NCBI GenBank assembly: GCA_030538275.1
Contig: JAUNUH010000004.1
Location: 150,474-214,473 of the forward strand
Origin: Flavobacteriaceae bacterium
Lineage (GTDB): Bacteria > Bacteroidota > Bacteroidia > Flavobacteriales > Weeksellaceae
Length of the DNA stretch: 64,000 nucleotides
Direction: 5' to 3'
Made by a program: the position numbers and the translations under genes. Positions 54,330 to 63,971 of this stretch are shown here, in pieces; the stretch's first letter is position 1; each line of letters opens with the position of its first letter. Under the pieces are notes generated by a model. It was not told the origin of the DNA, did no database searches, and worked only from the letters and a program-made list of their open reading frames with translations.

Positions 54330-56294
54330 TTATTTTTTCTTTAAAACCAAAAAAGAACGACTCGGCAGATAGATGAGAAGCTTATTTTCTTTGGAAATAT
54401 ACGAATGTGTAATATCCGGACGGTCAAATCCGCCATATTTTCCATCATCTGAAGAGAAAATTATTGTGAATTTTCCATTTTTTCCTGGATTCAATTCAAA
54501 ATCAGGATTACTTTCCACGCCAAAATTAAACAAAAACAACAATTCGCCTTTTTCAAATATCAAAATTCCTTTGGCGTTATTTTCTGCAATTTTGTATGAA
54601 TTTCGCGCTTCTAGAATATTATATTTTTTGAGAAAACGCAACATGTCTTTATCAAACTGCTCCAGAAATTTATATTTCAAATGATCTGTATCTGGCAGAC
54701 TCCATTGCCTTCTGGCGTATTTATAACTCCAAGCATTTTCGGCTCTAGGAAAGTCTATCCATTCTGGATGTCCGAATTCATTTCCCATAAAATTCATATA
54801 ACCTTCACCACCCAAAACGGCTGTAATAAAGCGAATCATTTTGTGAAGTGAAATTCCGCGGTCAATATTCAAACTTTGAGTAAAAACGCTCATTCCTGTG
54901 TACATTTCTGCGTCCATCAACCAAAACGCAATGGTTTTATCGCCTACCAAAGCCTGGTCATGACTCTCTGCATAGGCTATGGTTTTCTCATTTTCTCTAC
55001 GATTGATTAATTGCCAATACAAATCGCCCATATGCCAATCTTCGTCTCGTTTGGTCTCTAATGTATTGAACCAAAAATCAGGAATGCCCATGGCAAGTCT
55101 ATAATCAAATCCTAATCCTCCTTCTAATACGGGTCGGCAGGCACCAGGCATTCCGCTCATATCTTCACAAATGCTTATTATGCCTGGGTTTAATTCATGA
55201 ATTAATTCATTTGCCAATTGCAAATAAATGATAGCATCGTTGTTTGTTTCTTGAAAGTAAGAAGAATATTCGGTAAAGCTTATATGCCCAAAATGATGAT
55301 ACAACATACTTGTTACCCCATCGAATCTAAAGCCATCAAACTGAAATTCCTGCATCCAATACACCAGATTGGACGCTAAAAATCTCTTGACTTCTAGTTT
55401 ACTATAATCAAATAAACGCGAATCCCAATCTGGATGCCAGCCATTAAAATACAATTCTGTACCATCAAGTTCTGCCAATCCTTCGTCACGATTCTTTACC
55501 GCGTGGCTGTGAACTACGTCTAGTATGACAGCTATTCCCATTCCATGCGCTGTATCTACTAAATAACGCAAATCATCTGGCGTACCAAATCTAGAAGTAG
55601 GCGCGAAGAAATTGGATACCTGATAGCCAAACGAACCATAATAGGGATGCTCCATTATTGCCATCAATTGTATGCAATTGTATCCTAATTCTTTGATTCT
55701 GGGTAAAATATTTTCTGCAAATTCACGATAGGTTCCCACCCTTTCTTCTTCGGTTGCCATTCCTACATGAGCTTCATATATAAACGGAGTTTTGATTTGT
55801 GATGCATCAAATTTATTTTTCCATTCAAATGACGATTCACCGCTGAAAACACCCGAGAAGCTGTGATCCTGGTTTTGTACAACTTCGCGAATAAAAGCGG
55901 GAATACGATCCAGCGCTCCGTTTCGACCATGAACGTGCATTTTTACCTTAGAACCAGGAATCAATTTATCCTTAAAATCCTCATCTGGCAAAAACACTTC
56001 CCAAGCACCAAAATTCCCTTTGCGCAAGGGCGTTGCGCTACGATTCCAATCATTAAAATCACCGATTAAAGAAACAAAATCTGCATTGGGGAGCCAATCT
56101 CGAAACCACCAGCCTTTTTTATCCTTATCATAATTAAATCCAAAAAACAGATGTGCGGTTGCAAACCGTTCGAGCGAGCCAAAATTTCGTTCAATATATT
56201 CTTTTGTATTTTGATACCATTCTATCCGGTTGATGATTTGTTGCTCATAAGGTTTGAGATACGGATCTTGTTGAATTAACCTGAGAGAATGCAT
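54330..56294 (-). CDS. 1,4-alpha-glucan branching enzyme-like GH13 protein
   Basis: A 654-residue cytosolic GH13 protein like the eukaryotic-type branching enzymes. The N-terminal module has SLIGDFNDWNRSATPL near residue 75; the barrel has YEAHVGMA, VILDVVHSHAVKN, nucleophile D325 in GFRFDGVTSM, acid/base E377 in CEDMSG and D446 in AESHDQALVGDK. All three catalytic residues are present. It would place alpha-1,6 branches in glycogen. No other glycogen gene is adjacent. The ATG at 56294 is preferred to TTG 56315, which lies within the -7 promoter element. Confidence 0.9.
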   Translation of the reverse strand: MHSLRLIQQDPYLKPYEQQIINRIEWYQNTKEYIERNFGSLERFATAHLFFGFNYDKDKKGWWFRDWLPNADFVSLIGDFNDWNRSATPLRKGNFGAWEVFLPDEDFKDKLIPGSKVKMHVHGRNGALDRIPAFIREVVQNQDHSFSGVFSGESSFEWKNKFDASQIKTPFIYEAHVGMATEEERVGTYREFAENILPRIKELGYNCIQLMAIMEHPYYGSFGYQVSNFFAPTSRFGTPDDLRYLVDTAHGMGIAVILDVVHSHAVKNRDEGLAELDGTELYFNGWHPDWDSRLFDYSKLEVKRFLASNLVYWMQEFQFDGFRFDGVTSMLYHHFGHISFTEYSSYFQETNNDAIIYLQLANELIHELNPGIISICEDMSGMPGACRPVLEGGLGFDYRLAMGIPDFWFNTLETKRDEDWHMGDLYWQLINRRENEKTIAYAESHDQALVGDKTIAFWLMDAEMYTGMSVFTQSLNIDRGISLHKMIRFITAVLGGEGYMNFMGNEFGHPEWIDFPRAENAWSYKYARRQWSLPDTDHLKYKFLEQFDKDMLRFLKKYNILEARNSYKIAENNAKGILIFEKGELLFLFNFGVESNPDFELNPGKNGKFTIIFSSDDGKYGGFDRPDITHSYISKENKLLIYLPSRSFLVLKKK

Positions 56295-56312
56295 AAAAGT
56301 GATATTTCGATG

Positions 56313-56320
56313 CAAATATA
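56313..56320 (-). promoter_or_regulatory. Candidate -7 element (TATATTTG) for the branching-enzyme gene
   Basis: TATATTTG on the minus strand ends 18 bp before the ATG at 56294. It overlaps the alternative TTG start and so argues against it. Confidence 0.5.
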
Positions 56321-56414
56321 AACTTATATTCAGTTTTTAATGAAAACTACTCTGCGTGAATACTACTTTATCCATTATTTAACCAGAATTCAATGCCCAA
56401 TAAAAATTAAATGA

Positions 56415-57209
56415 CTATACTGCTACTTCGCCTTTGATGTGTGGATGCGAAACATAATTTTTTAAGGTGAAATCATCAAACCTAAAGTCAAATATATTTT
56501 TGACATCTGGATTTATTTCCATCTCGGGAAGCGGTTTTGGCGTGCGGGTGAGCTGTAATTTTATCTGTTCAAAATGATTTGAATAAATATGTGCATCTCC
56601 AAATGTATGAACAAATTCACCTGCTTGCAGACCTGTAACCTGCGCCATCATTTTCAATAACAACGCATACGACGCAATATTGAACGGAACACCCAAAAAG
56701 ATGTCTGCACTTCTTTGATACAATTGTAAAGAAAGTTTACCATTGACCACATAAAACTGAAAAAAAGCATGGCATGGCATGAGTGCCATTTGGTCTAATT
56801 CGCCCACATTCCAAGCCGAAACTAGCATTCTGCGTGAATCGGGATTGGTATTGATCATGTGAATCACCTGCGAAATTTGATCTACCGTTTCTCCGTTTGG
56901 CTTTCCCCAACTGCGCCACTGATGGCCATACACAGGGCCCAAATCCCCGTTTTCATCCATCCATTCATTCCAAATTCGAACACCATTTTCTTGCAAATAG
57001 GCTACATTGGTATCGCCTTTCAAAAACCATAAAAGTTCATGAATAATGGATTTTAAATGCAATTTCTTGGTAGTAAGCATCGGGAACCCTTCTGCCAAAT
57101 CAAATCGCATTTGATACCCAAAAACGCTCCTGGTGCCTGTTCCGGTTCTATCTTCTTTATCGACACCATTTTCCAAGACATGGCGTGCCAAATCCAAATA
57201 TTGTTTCAT
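56415..57209 (-). CDS. thyA: Thymidylate synthase
   Basis: Methylates dUMP to dTMP using methylenetetrahydrofolate. The 264 residues are the normal length for the ThyA family. Visible are the folate/dUMP loop [22 protein letters not shown]-bearing [10 protein letters not shown], the catalytic Cys in [13 protein letters not shown], and [18 protein letters not shown]. The ATG at 57209 gives the typical [15 protein letters not shown] start. The 238 bp upstream show no gene or clear signal. Confidence 0.97.
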   Translation of the reverse strand: MKQYLDLARHVLENGVDKEDRTGTGTRSVFGYQMRFDLAEGFPMLTTKKLHLKSIIHELLWFLKGDTNVAYLQENGVRIWNEWMDENGDLGPVYGHQWRSWGKPNGETVDQISQVIHMINTNPDSRRMLVSAWNVGELDQMALMPCHAFFQFYVVNGKLSLQLYQRSADIFLGVPFNIASYALLLKMMAQVTGLQAGEFVHTFGDAHIYSNHFEQIKLQLTRTPKPLPEMEINPDVKNIFDFRFDDFTLKNYVSHPHIKGEVAV

Positions 57210-57447
57210 GCTGTAAATTTAGGTGATTTTGAATGAATCCCTGAATGATTTCGGAGCATTTGCCTCAAAGTTTTCAACATTTAAATGATTAAATAAATAC
57301 TTCAAATCTTTTTGAAATCATTTATTTCGTTTAAAAAGAAAATCGATTATTTGGTGTTAATTCCGCCTTAAGCTTACTTCAACTCATGATATCAATGATA
57401 TTTTTGAAGTTTACCCCTGAATGTTGGGCATTGCAACTCGCAAAGAT

Positions 57448-58473
57448 TTATTTTTTTAGCGTTTTGATGGTTTTAACATCTTTTCCTTTATAAAATTTGA
57501 TAAAATAAATACCAGGAGTTTCTGGTAATTTCGTTTTGCTGTCTTTCAAATCCGCATCCTTTCCTACAATTCTGCCATAAACATCCAAAATTAAAATTTG
57601 ATCAAAACTTTCTTCATTGTAATATATATAATCTTGTGTAGGATTCGGATAAATACTGAAATTTATATGTTGTAATTCTTCAACCTGCAATTCACCCCAA
57701 GTATTGTGAGCGGCTGGGCCTCCCCAAATCATAGTAGCCAAAAATGGATTATCTATAAAGGGATTTCGATTGCCTTGAATTCCATTTTCTGACAAATTAT
57801 TTCGATTCATTTCAATTTCAGAAACTGGATCTGTAGCGTTCCATTCAAGAAAAATATCTGGCATATCGGGATGATATTGATGCGTTCCTAGGCCAACAAA
57901 ATTGGGCAAACAATCGTCTGGATAGCGCAGATACATATACATCATCATACGCGCCACATCTCCTTTCCATTCATCACCTGGATAAAATCGGTATGGAGCC
58001 ATTTCCCGAGCGTTTCCACTTCCTGCAACAAATGGCGAATTGGAGCGATACTCGTTCATATCACCGTCACTGGGTCGCAAAGCATGAATATCACTCCCTG
58101 GCCAACTGTTTTCGTCATAGTTCCCGATGGATCTAGGGTAAACATGTTCACGCGACCACAAACCCGTACAATAGATGGTATGACAAGACAAATCTTTGTC
58201 CCGAGACCTATCGTTTATGGTAAGATCATCCTCATCATTATAGCCATAGATGAGCAAAACATTCTCTGGATTTTCTGGGTTCAAATCTGTTTGTTTGAGC
58301 GCATACCAGGTTTGTGGCGTATAACTCAAGCGATACAAGTGTGTATTGCGCACCAATAACGCGAGTTGGGATTTGATGTTTTCTGGAGATTCGTTAAAAT
58401 TAATTCCGCTGTAATAGGAAGGAACCTGAGCAAACAAAATACTGCTTATCAACAAAGAAAATAAATATCTCAT
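57448..58473 (-). CDS. Secreted endonuclease I family nuclease with T9SS sorting domain
   Basis: A 341-residue exported nuclease. The signal peptide (residues 1-16) ends LFAQ. Residues 20-260 match the endonuclease I (EndA/NucM) family: WSREHVYPRS with the catalytic His, SDIHALRPSDGDMNEYRSN with the metal-binding His and Asn, and GDEWKGDVARMMMYMYLRY. The last 70 or so residues are a type A Por sorting domain (FSIYPNPTQDYIYYN, ending VKTIKTLKK). It should be an extracellular DNA-degrading enzyme exported through the type IX system. Confidence 0.92.
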   Translation of the reverse strand: MRYLFSLLISSILFAQVPSYYSGINFNESPENIKSQLALLVRNTHLYRLSYTPQTWYALKQTDLNPENPENVLLIYGYNDEDDLTINDRSRDKDLSCHTIYCTGLWSREHVYPRSIGNYDENSWPGSDIHALRPSDGDMNEYRSNSPFVAGSGNAREMAPYRFYPGDEWKGDVARMMMYMYLRYPDDCLPNFVGLGTHQYHPDMPDIFLEWNATDPVSEIEMNRNNLSENGIQGNRNPFIDNPFLATMIWGGPAAHNTWGELQVEELQHINFSIYPNPTQDYIYYNEESFDQILILDVYGRIVGKDADLKDSKTKLPETPGIYFIKFYKGKDVKTIKTLKK

Positions 58474-58476
58474 CTA

Positions 58477-59043
58477 TTATCTAAAATTTTTATTGAATTT
58501 TTCAGGGAATTTAGGCGTAACATCTGCATAAAATTTTTCTGCATAATCCAGAACTTCTTCAAAAGAATAGATTGCGGGATCTATATAACCAGTAATTCCA
58601 GCTTTTTTCTTTTTATAATCAGCAAATGCAAATAAAATCGGCACTTCACCCTCTTTTGCAATATAATAAAATCCTTTTTTCCACCTTTTGGCAAAACTTC
58701 GGGTTCCTTCGGGTGTATTTACTAAATATAATCGTTCCGTTTTATTCCTTAACAATTCTGCTGCATAGGCAGTGAGATTCTGTCTAGCAGAACGATCAAC
58801 ACCTATTCCACCCAATGACTTGATGACAAAACCATACCAAGGCTTGGTCCAGGCATCTTTGATAAACACCTTCATCGGAATTCCTAATTTCCAAAATGCA
58901 GCTACCGTAACCACAAAATCCCAATTAGAAGTATGCGGGCCACACACCAATACACAGCTATGCACTTCATTCGTAAGCTTATCATTATTCTCTAGCTTCC
59001 ATCCCATTAAAGCATAAATGAGCGAACCAATTAGTTTTTTCAT
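58477..59043 (-). CDS. PlsC-like 1-acyl-glycerol-3-phosphate acyltransferase family protein
   Basis: A 188-residue membrane-associated acyltransferase. The HX4D catalytic motif is HTSNWD near residue 37, and TPEGTRS near residue 109 is the acceptor-binding motif. The first 20 residues are weakly hydrophobic. It may acylate lysophosphatidate or a related lipid; its short length is typical of small flavobacterial members whose substrate is undefined. Its start is 4 bp past a good -7 element, so the transcript may be leaderless. The nuclease gene upstream of its stop on the same strand is 3 bp away. Confidence 0.87.
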   Translation of the reverse strand: MKKLIGSLIYALMGWKLENNDKLTNEVHSCVLVCGPHTSNWDFVVTVAAFWKLGIPMKVFIKDAWTKPWYGFVIKSLGGIGVDRSARQNLTAYAAELLRNKTERLYLVNTPEGTRSFAKRWKKGFYYIAKEGEVPILFAFADYKKKKAGITGYIDPAIYSFEEVLDYAEKFYADVTPKFPEKFNKNFR

Positions 59044-59047
59044 GCAA

Positions 59048-59076
59048 CAAAGTTAGACTTAAATAATATAATTCAA
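59048..59076 (-). promoter_or_regulatory. Candidate promoter of the acyltransferase gene
   Basis: On the minus strand TTG (59074-59076), an 18 bp spacer and TAACTTTG (59048-59055) fit the -33/-7 consensus well. The ATG begins 4 bp downstream of the -7 box. Confidence 0.62.
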
Positions 59077-59280
59077 TAATTACATGATTCTTTTCAGGCT
59101 AATCAAAAGTCTTTTTTCTAAATTTAAAATAATTTATAAACGACTCTTTATAATATTAGAAAAATAAATAAAATTCAAATATTTACATTCATTTAATTCT
59201 ATATTACAAAATTATTGTAAAAACTTGGCTATAATATTTATTTTATGTAAATTTATTCTATAGCATTTTTTAACGAATAA

Positions 59281-59296
59281 ATTATGCACGCATAAT
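59281..59296. promoter_or_regulatory. Candidate MarR operator (perfect inverted repeat)
   Basis: ATTATGC-AC-GCATAAT is a perfect 7-2-7 inverted repeat, 21 bp before the GTG start of the MarR gene. Size and symmetry suit a MarR dimer and suggest autoregulation. The remaining sequence back to 59077 is AT-rich without a gene. Confidence 0.6.
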
Positions 59297-59317
59297 AATT
59301 TTTAATATATTTACAAC

Positions 59318-59773
59318 GTGAAAGATTTCTTATTTAAAGATATACCAACGGTTGATTATATGTTACGAACTACCTGGAATTCGGTAGTCAAAGCCTATAA
59401 TACCGAAGCCGCCAAGTATAATTTTACCATGGTAATGGGTTTTGCATTATTATCTATAGACCCAAAACATGGCACTCCCAGCACATCGCTGGGGCCCAAA
59501 ATGGGAATGGAACCTACATCTCTTTCAAGAACTTTAAAAAATCTGGAAGAGCGCGAACTGATAGAACGACACCCCAATCCAGATGATGGACGTGGAGTCA
59601 TTATCAAACTGACAGACGAGGGAAAAGAAAGCCGTGACATCGCCAAACAAGTGGTGATGCAATTTAATCAAAAAATAGAAGAACAGTTTGGTTTAGAAAA
59701 ACTCAAAACATTTTATGAGGTAAGTCAAGGAATTCAAAATTTGATTTCAGAAAAAAAAATATTTAATAAATAA
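59318..59773 (+). CDS. MarR family transcriptional regulator
   Basis: A 151-residue winged-helix regulator. The recognition helix lies in MGMEPTSLSRTLKNLEERELIERHP (residues about 64-88), followed by the wing NPDDGRGVIIKLTDEG. The start is GTG. It is 15 bp upstream of the fatty-acid oxidation gene fadN and most likely controls that operon and itself, with acyl-CoA or a fatty acid as a plausible ligand; the ligand is inferred from the neighbours. Confidence 0.92.
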   Translation: MKDFLFKDIPTVDYMLRTTWNSVVKAYNTEAAKYNFTMVMGFALLSIDPKHGTPSTSLGPKMGMEPTSLSRTLKNLEERELIERHPNPDDGRGVIIKLTDEGKESRDIAKQVVMQFNQKIEEQFGLEKLKTFYEVSQGIQNLISEKKIFNK

Positions 59774-59788
59774 AATTAAACAAAATAT

Positions 59789-62194
59789 ATGAAAAACAGA
59801 CACATCAATCATGTAACCGTATTGGGTTCAGGTGTGATGGGTTCGGGGATTGCATGCCTATTAGCGGGCGCCGGAATCAACGTGCTGATGCTGGATATGC
59901 CTGTAACAGAGTTGACCGAAGCCGAAAAAGCAAATGGTCTGACACTGGACAATAAAGCCGTGCGAAACCGAAATGCGCAAATGCATCTCGATAAAGCGCT
60001 GAAATCTAACCCTTCACCGATTTATGACAAAGCTTTTGCCTCGCGCATTAGCGTTGGAAATTTTGAAGATGATCTGGATAAAATCAAAAATTCAGATTGG
60101 GTAATTGAAGTCATTGTTGAACGACTGGACATCAAAAACCAAATGTTTGACAAAGTTGAAAAATTACGCAAACCTGGCACCTTGGTAACAACCAACACGT
60201 CGGGAATTCCAGTGCACTTAATGTCTGAAGGTCGAAGCGAAGATTTTCAAAAACATTTTTGCGGAACACACTTTTTCAATCCGCCACGCTATTTACGCCT
60301 GTTTGAAATCATTCCAGGACCCAAAACAGATCCTGAAGTAATTGATTTCTTTACCCGTTTTTCTGATCTTTTCTTAGGAAAACAACCCGTTTTGGCCAAA
60401 GATACACCTGGCTTTATCGGTAACCGGATTGGCGTTTATTCCATGGCCAAAGTAATGGAATTAGGTCAGGAATTGGGATTGACAGTGGAAGAAGTGGACA
60501 CGCTCACAGGAAGCATTCTGGGCAGGCCCAAAACCGGAACTTTCAAATTGGCTGATTTGGTAGGATTGGATACAGCCGCCAAAGTAACCAAAGGCTTGCA
60601 AGAAAATGCCAAAAATGACCAAATGGTAAACGACTTGAAAGATTCTAAAGTGATGAATTTCTTGTTGGAAAATAATTTCTTAGGCGATAAATCTGGCAAA
60701 GGTTTTTACTACAAAGAGCGTGATGTAGAGGGAAACACCAACCGTTTTGCCTTGGATTTGAACACTTTGGAATACCGACCGCTTGAAAGAAATAATCTGG
60801 ACGTAATTGGCCGCGCCAAACAAGCCGGCGGTACGCGCAACCAACTCGCTGTATTGCTTTCAGACAAAGGCAAACACGGTGATTTAATAAGAAAACATTT
60901 GGCCTCACTTTTTGCCTATGTTTCGCAACGAATTCCAGAAATTTCCGACAATCTTTACAGCATAGACGACGGAATGAAAACCGGATACGCCTGGAAATAC
61001 GGGCCGTTTGAAACTTGGGATTTAATTGGCGTTCAAAAAGGTATCGAATTGATCCAATCAGAAGGATTTCAAGTTGCAGATTGGGTAAAAGAATTGCAAA
61101 ATTCGGGTGTGGTATCGTTTTATAACGTAAATCAAAATGGAACCAAAGAATTTTATGATGTTGAATCTAAGGTATTTAAAGAAATTCCAGGACAAGGCTC
61201 TTTCATTATTTTAGATAATATCCGCAAAACCAAAGAAGTCTGGAAAAACGCAGAAGCCGTAATCGAAGACTTGGGGGACGACGTAATCAACCTTGAATTC
61301 CGCTCCAAAATGAATTCGATTGGCGGTGGCGTAATTCAAGGAATTCAAAAGGCGATTGATTTAGCCGAAAAAGATTACAAAGGATTGGTAATTGGTAATC
61401 AAGCAGATAACTTTTCTGTTGGGGCTAATTTAGCCATGATTATGATGATGGCTGCAGAACAGGATTGGTTTGAACTGAATATGGCCATCAAAACTTTTCA
61501 AGATACCATGATGCGCGTGCGTTACAGCAACATTCCGGTAGTGGTAGCTCCACATGGAATGACGCTGGGTGGTGGATGCGAAATTTCGCTTCATGCAGAT
61601 AAAATCGTTGCGGCTGCAGAGACCTATATGGGTCTGGTTGAAGTGGGCGTTGGCGTGATTCCGGGCGGTGGTGGAACCAAAGAAATGACGCGTCGTGTGG
61701 GCATGACCTTCGAAAAGGACGATGTAAAAACCAATCGACTGCGCGATGCCTATATGAATATCGCCATGGGAAAAGTTGGTACATCTGCTTATGAAGTCAA
61801 AAACATGGGCTATATACGTGATACAGACGTGATTGTAATGAACAAAGACCGTCAAATCGCTGAAGCCAAAAAGCATGTAATCCTACTATCGGATGCAGGT
61901 TATACCAAACCAATTGCCGAAAAAGTAAAAGTTTTGGGTAAAAATGCCATGGGTATGTTCTATGTTGGTTCAGATCAAATGGAAGCCGGAAACTATATTT
62001 CGGCGCATGATCAATTGATTGCCAATAAATTAGGATATGTAATGACCGGTGGAAATCTGTCTGAAGCCAGTGAAGTTTCAGAACAGTATTTACTGGATTT
62101 AGAACGAGAAGCTTTCTTGTCGCTTTGTGGCGAAAGAAAAACTTTGCAACGCATTGAACATATGTTGAAAACAGGTAAACCGTTGAGGAATTAA
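59789..62194 (+). CDS. 3-hydroxyacyl-CoA dehydrogenase / enoyl-CoA hydratase (FadN type)
   Basis: A bifunctional beta-oxidation enzyme of 801 residues. The dehydrogenase is N-terminal: VTVLGSGVMGSGIACLLAGAG (NAD site), FCGTHFFNPPRYLRLFEIIPG with the catalytic His, and TPGFIGNRIGVYSM. The hydratase domain is C-terminal (from about residue 500), with VSLHADK-type helix following APHGMTLGGGCEIS and EVGVGVIPGGGGTKEM containing a catalytic Glu. This order is opposite to E. coli FadB and matches Bacillus FadN. It follows the MarR gene by 15 bp and precedes a thiolase gene. Confidence 0.94.
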   Translation: MKNRHINHVTVLGSGVMGSGIACLLAGAGINVLMLDMPVTELTEAEKANGLTLDNKAVRNRNAQMHLDKALKSNPSPIYDKAFASRISVGNFEDDLDKIKNSDWVIEVIVERLDIKNQMFDKVEKLRKPGTLVTTNTSGIPVHLMSEGRSEDFQKHFCGTHFFNPPRYLRLFEIIPGPKTDPEVIDFFTRFSDLFLGKQPVLAKDTPGFIGNRIGVYSMAKVMELGQELGLTVEEVDTLTGSILGRPKTGTFKLADLVGLDTAAKVTKGLQENAKNDQMVNDLKDSKVMNFLLENNFLGDKSGKGFYYKERDVEGNTNRFALDLNTLEYRPLERNNLDVIGRAKQAGGTRNQLAVLLSDKGKHGDLIRKHLASLFAYVSQRIPEISDNLYSIDDGMKTGYAWKYGPFETWDLIGVQKGIELIQSEGFQVADWVKELQNSGVVSFYNVNQNGTKEFYDVESKVFKEIPGQGSFIILDNIRKTKEVWKNAEAVIEDLGDDVINLEFRSKMNSIGGGVIQGIQKAIDLAEKDYKGLVIGNQADNFSVGANLAMIMMMAAEQDWFELNMAIKTFQDTMMRVRYSNIPVVVAPHGMTLGGGCEISLHADKIVAAAETYMGLVEVGVGVIPGGGGTKEMTRRVGMTFEKDDVKTNRLRDAYMNIAMGKVGTSAYEVKNMGYIRDTDVIVMNKDRQIAEAKKHVILLSDAGYTKPIAEKVKVLGKNAMGMFYVGSDQMEAGNYISAHDQLIANKLGYVMTGGNLSEASEVSEQYLLDLEREAFLSLCGERKTLQRIEHMLKTGKPLRN

Positions 62195-62210
62195 GAGTAT
62201 TCTGTGAATG

Positions 62211-62245
62211 GTACATTGTAGAAAGTAGAAAGTACAAGGTAATAT
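62211..62245. repeat. Degenerate heptamer tract between fadN and the small lipoprotein gene
   Basis: Five 7-nt units all starting GTA: GTACATT, GTAGAAA, GTAGAAA, GTACAAG, GTAATAT. It begins 16 bp after the fadN stop. Confidence 0.65.
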
Positions 62246-62268
62246 GTGTGATTTAAACAGTAAAAATA

Positions 62269-62718
62269 ATGAAGGCAAATAAATTTACTTCAAACCCTAT
62301 TTTTTACCTTTTGCTCGTGATTTTCTTTGCAATTACGAGTTGTTCTACGAATAAATTACCTGAAACGCTTTTGGGAAAATGGGAATTGGTTGAATATGGA
62401 GAATTAATTAATAATGAAGAACATACAGCAGATTCTACACACGAAAACTGCCCGAATGATAAATATATTTTTCTTTCAAATAATGTTCAAATCATACAAA
62501 CATATCAATGGATTAATAAAGAATGTAATAAAGAAGTTTTAGAAAGAAGTTATTCGTATATAGATTCGCGTATTACTGCAGACAATGAAAAGTTCATTTA
62601 TGAAGTAAAAGAACTACAAAGTAATTTACTTAAACTGCATTTAATCAAGCATGCGTTTAGTGATACAGAATCGGACAATAATCGAACTGTCTACATTTAT
62701 AAATTTATAAAAAATTAA
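62269..62718 (+). CDS. Small lipocalin-like lipoprotein
   Basis: A 149-residue lipoprotein with signal peptide and lipobox (FAITSC, Cys near residue 25). The mature part begins LLGKWELVEYGELINNEE, the usual first strand of lipocalin-like proteins, and is predicted to be mostly beta. It sits between fadN and the thiolase gene but is AT-richer than either and is bracketed by heptamer tracts, so it may be an insertion into an older two-gene operon. Function unknown. Confidence 0.75.
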   Translation: MKANKFTSNPIFYLLLVIFFAITSCSTNKLPETLLGKWELVEYGELINNEEHTADSTHENCPNDKYIFLSNNVQIIQTYQWINKECNKEVLERSYSYIDSRITADNEKFIYEVKELQSNLLKLHLIKHAFSDTESDNNRTVYIYKFIKN

Positions 62719-62724
62719 TTTTTA

Positions 62725-62766
62725 TCGTCTTAAGTCTTACATCTTAAGTCTAGCGTCTTTTATCTT
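62725..62766. repeat. Degenerate heptamer tract upstream of the thiolase gene
   Basis: Six 7-nt units of pattern NNRTCTT: TCGTCTT, AAGTCTT, ACATCTT, AAGTCTA, GCGTCTT, TTATCTT. It ends 20 bp before the thiolase ATG. The tract at the other end of that gene is its inverted counterpart. Confidence 0.72.
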
Positions 62767-62786
62767 TAGTTAAATAAAAAATAAAA

Positions 62787-63971
62787 ATGGTAAATAAACA
62801 AGCATATATAGTTACTGGATACCGAACCGCTGTTGGCAAAGCCCCAAAAGGCTCACTACGCTTCGTTCGGCCCGACGAAATGGCAGCCGATGTGCTGCAG
62901 CATTTAATGAAAAACGTTCCATCTTTGGATCCCGAGCGCATCGACGACCTGATTGTGGGTTGCGCCATGCCCGAAGCCGAACAAGGACTGAATATGGCTC
63001 GCCTAGTTTCACTCATGGGATTGAAATCAGACAAAGTTCCAGGCGTAACAGTCAATCGCTACTGCGCATCCGGCTCTGAATCTATTGCATTGGCCGTGGC
63101 CAAAATTCAAACCGGAATGGCCGATTGCATCATTGCCGGTGGCGCCGAATCCATGTCCTACATTCCCATGGGCGGCTACAAACCCATCCCAGAAACCAAT
63201 ATTTCTAAGGCGAATGCCGATTATTATTGGGGAATGGGAATGACAGCAGAAGCCGTTGCCAACGAATTTAATATCAATCGCGAAGATCAGGATGAATTTG
63301 CATTTAATTCACACCAAAAAGCCCTGAAAGCCATAGAAACAGGTCGATTCAAAGATCAAATTATACCACTGAATGTGGAGTATAATTTCCTCGGCGAAAA
63401 CGAAAAAATTCAAACCAAAAAATATACTTTCGATACCGACGAGGGACCACGTGCGGATACGTCAAAAGAGGTTTTAGCCAAACTCAGACCTGTTTTTGCG
63501 CAAAATGGAAGCGTAACCGCCGGAAATTCTTCCCAAATGAGTGACGGGGCTGCTTTTGTTTTGGTGATGTCAGAAGAAATGGTAAAAGAATTGAATCTGG
63601 AACCTATTGCACGACTCGTTTCCTACGCCACCGTAGGTGTTCCGCCACGCATCATGGGCATCGGCCCCTTATACGCCATTCCAAAAGCATTGGAACAAGC
63701 CGGAATGAAGCTGAATGATATCGATTTATTTGAATTAAATGAAGCCTTTGCATCTCAATCATTGGCAGTGATTCGCGAAGCCGGACTCGATCAGGAAAAA
63801 GTAAATGTAAATGGTGGCGCCATCGCGCTAGGTCATCCCCTGGGCTGTACCGGAACCAAATTGACCGTTCAATTGCTTGACGAATTAAAAAAACGCGACC
63901 AAAAATACGGCATGGTAACCATGTGCGTAGGAACAGGACAAGGCGCAGCGAGCGTGTTTGAAAGACTTTAG
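62787..63971 (+). CDS. Acetyl-CoA acyltransferase (3-ketoacyl-CoA thiolase)
   Basis: Final enzyme of beta-oxidation, releasing acetyl-CoA. The 394 residues have the nucleophile Cys in VNRYCASGSESIALA near residue 90, the substrate loop GGAESMSYIPMGG, the His motif NGGAIALGHPLGCTGTK near residue 346, and the second Cys in MVTMCVGTGQGAAS. It works with the FadN-type enzyme upstream. A heptamer tract begins at its stop codon, and the window ends before the next gene. Confidence 0.95.
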   Translation: MVNKQAYIVTGYRTAVGKAPKGSLRFVRPDEMAADVLQHLMKNVPSLDPERIDDLIVGCAMPEAEQGLNMARLVSLMGLKSDKVPGVTVNRYCASGSESIALAVAKIQTGMADCIIAGGAESMSYIPMGGYKPIPETNISKANADYYWGMGMTAEAVANEFNINREDQDEFAFNSHQKALKAIETGRFKDQIIPLNVEYNFLGENEKIQTKKYTFDTDEGPRADTSKEVLAKLRPVFAQNGSVTAGNSSQMSDGAAFVLVMSEEMVKELNLEPIARLVSYATVGVPPRIMGIGPLYAIPKALEQAGMKLNDIDLFELNEAFASQSLAVIREAGLDQEKVNVNGGAIALGHPLGCTGTKLTVQLLDELKKRDQKYGMVTMCVGTGQGAASVFERL

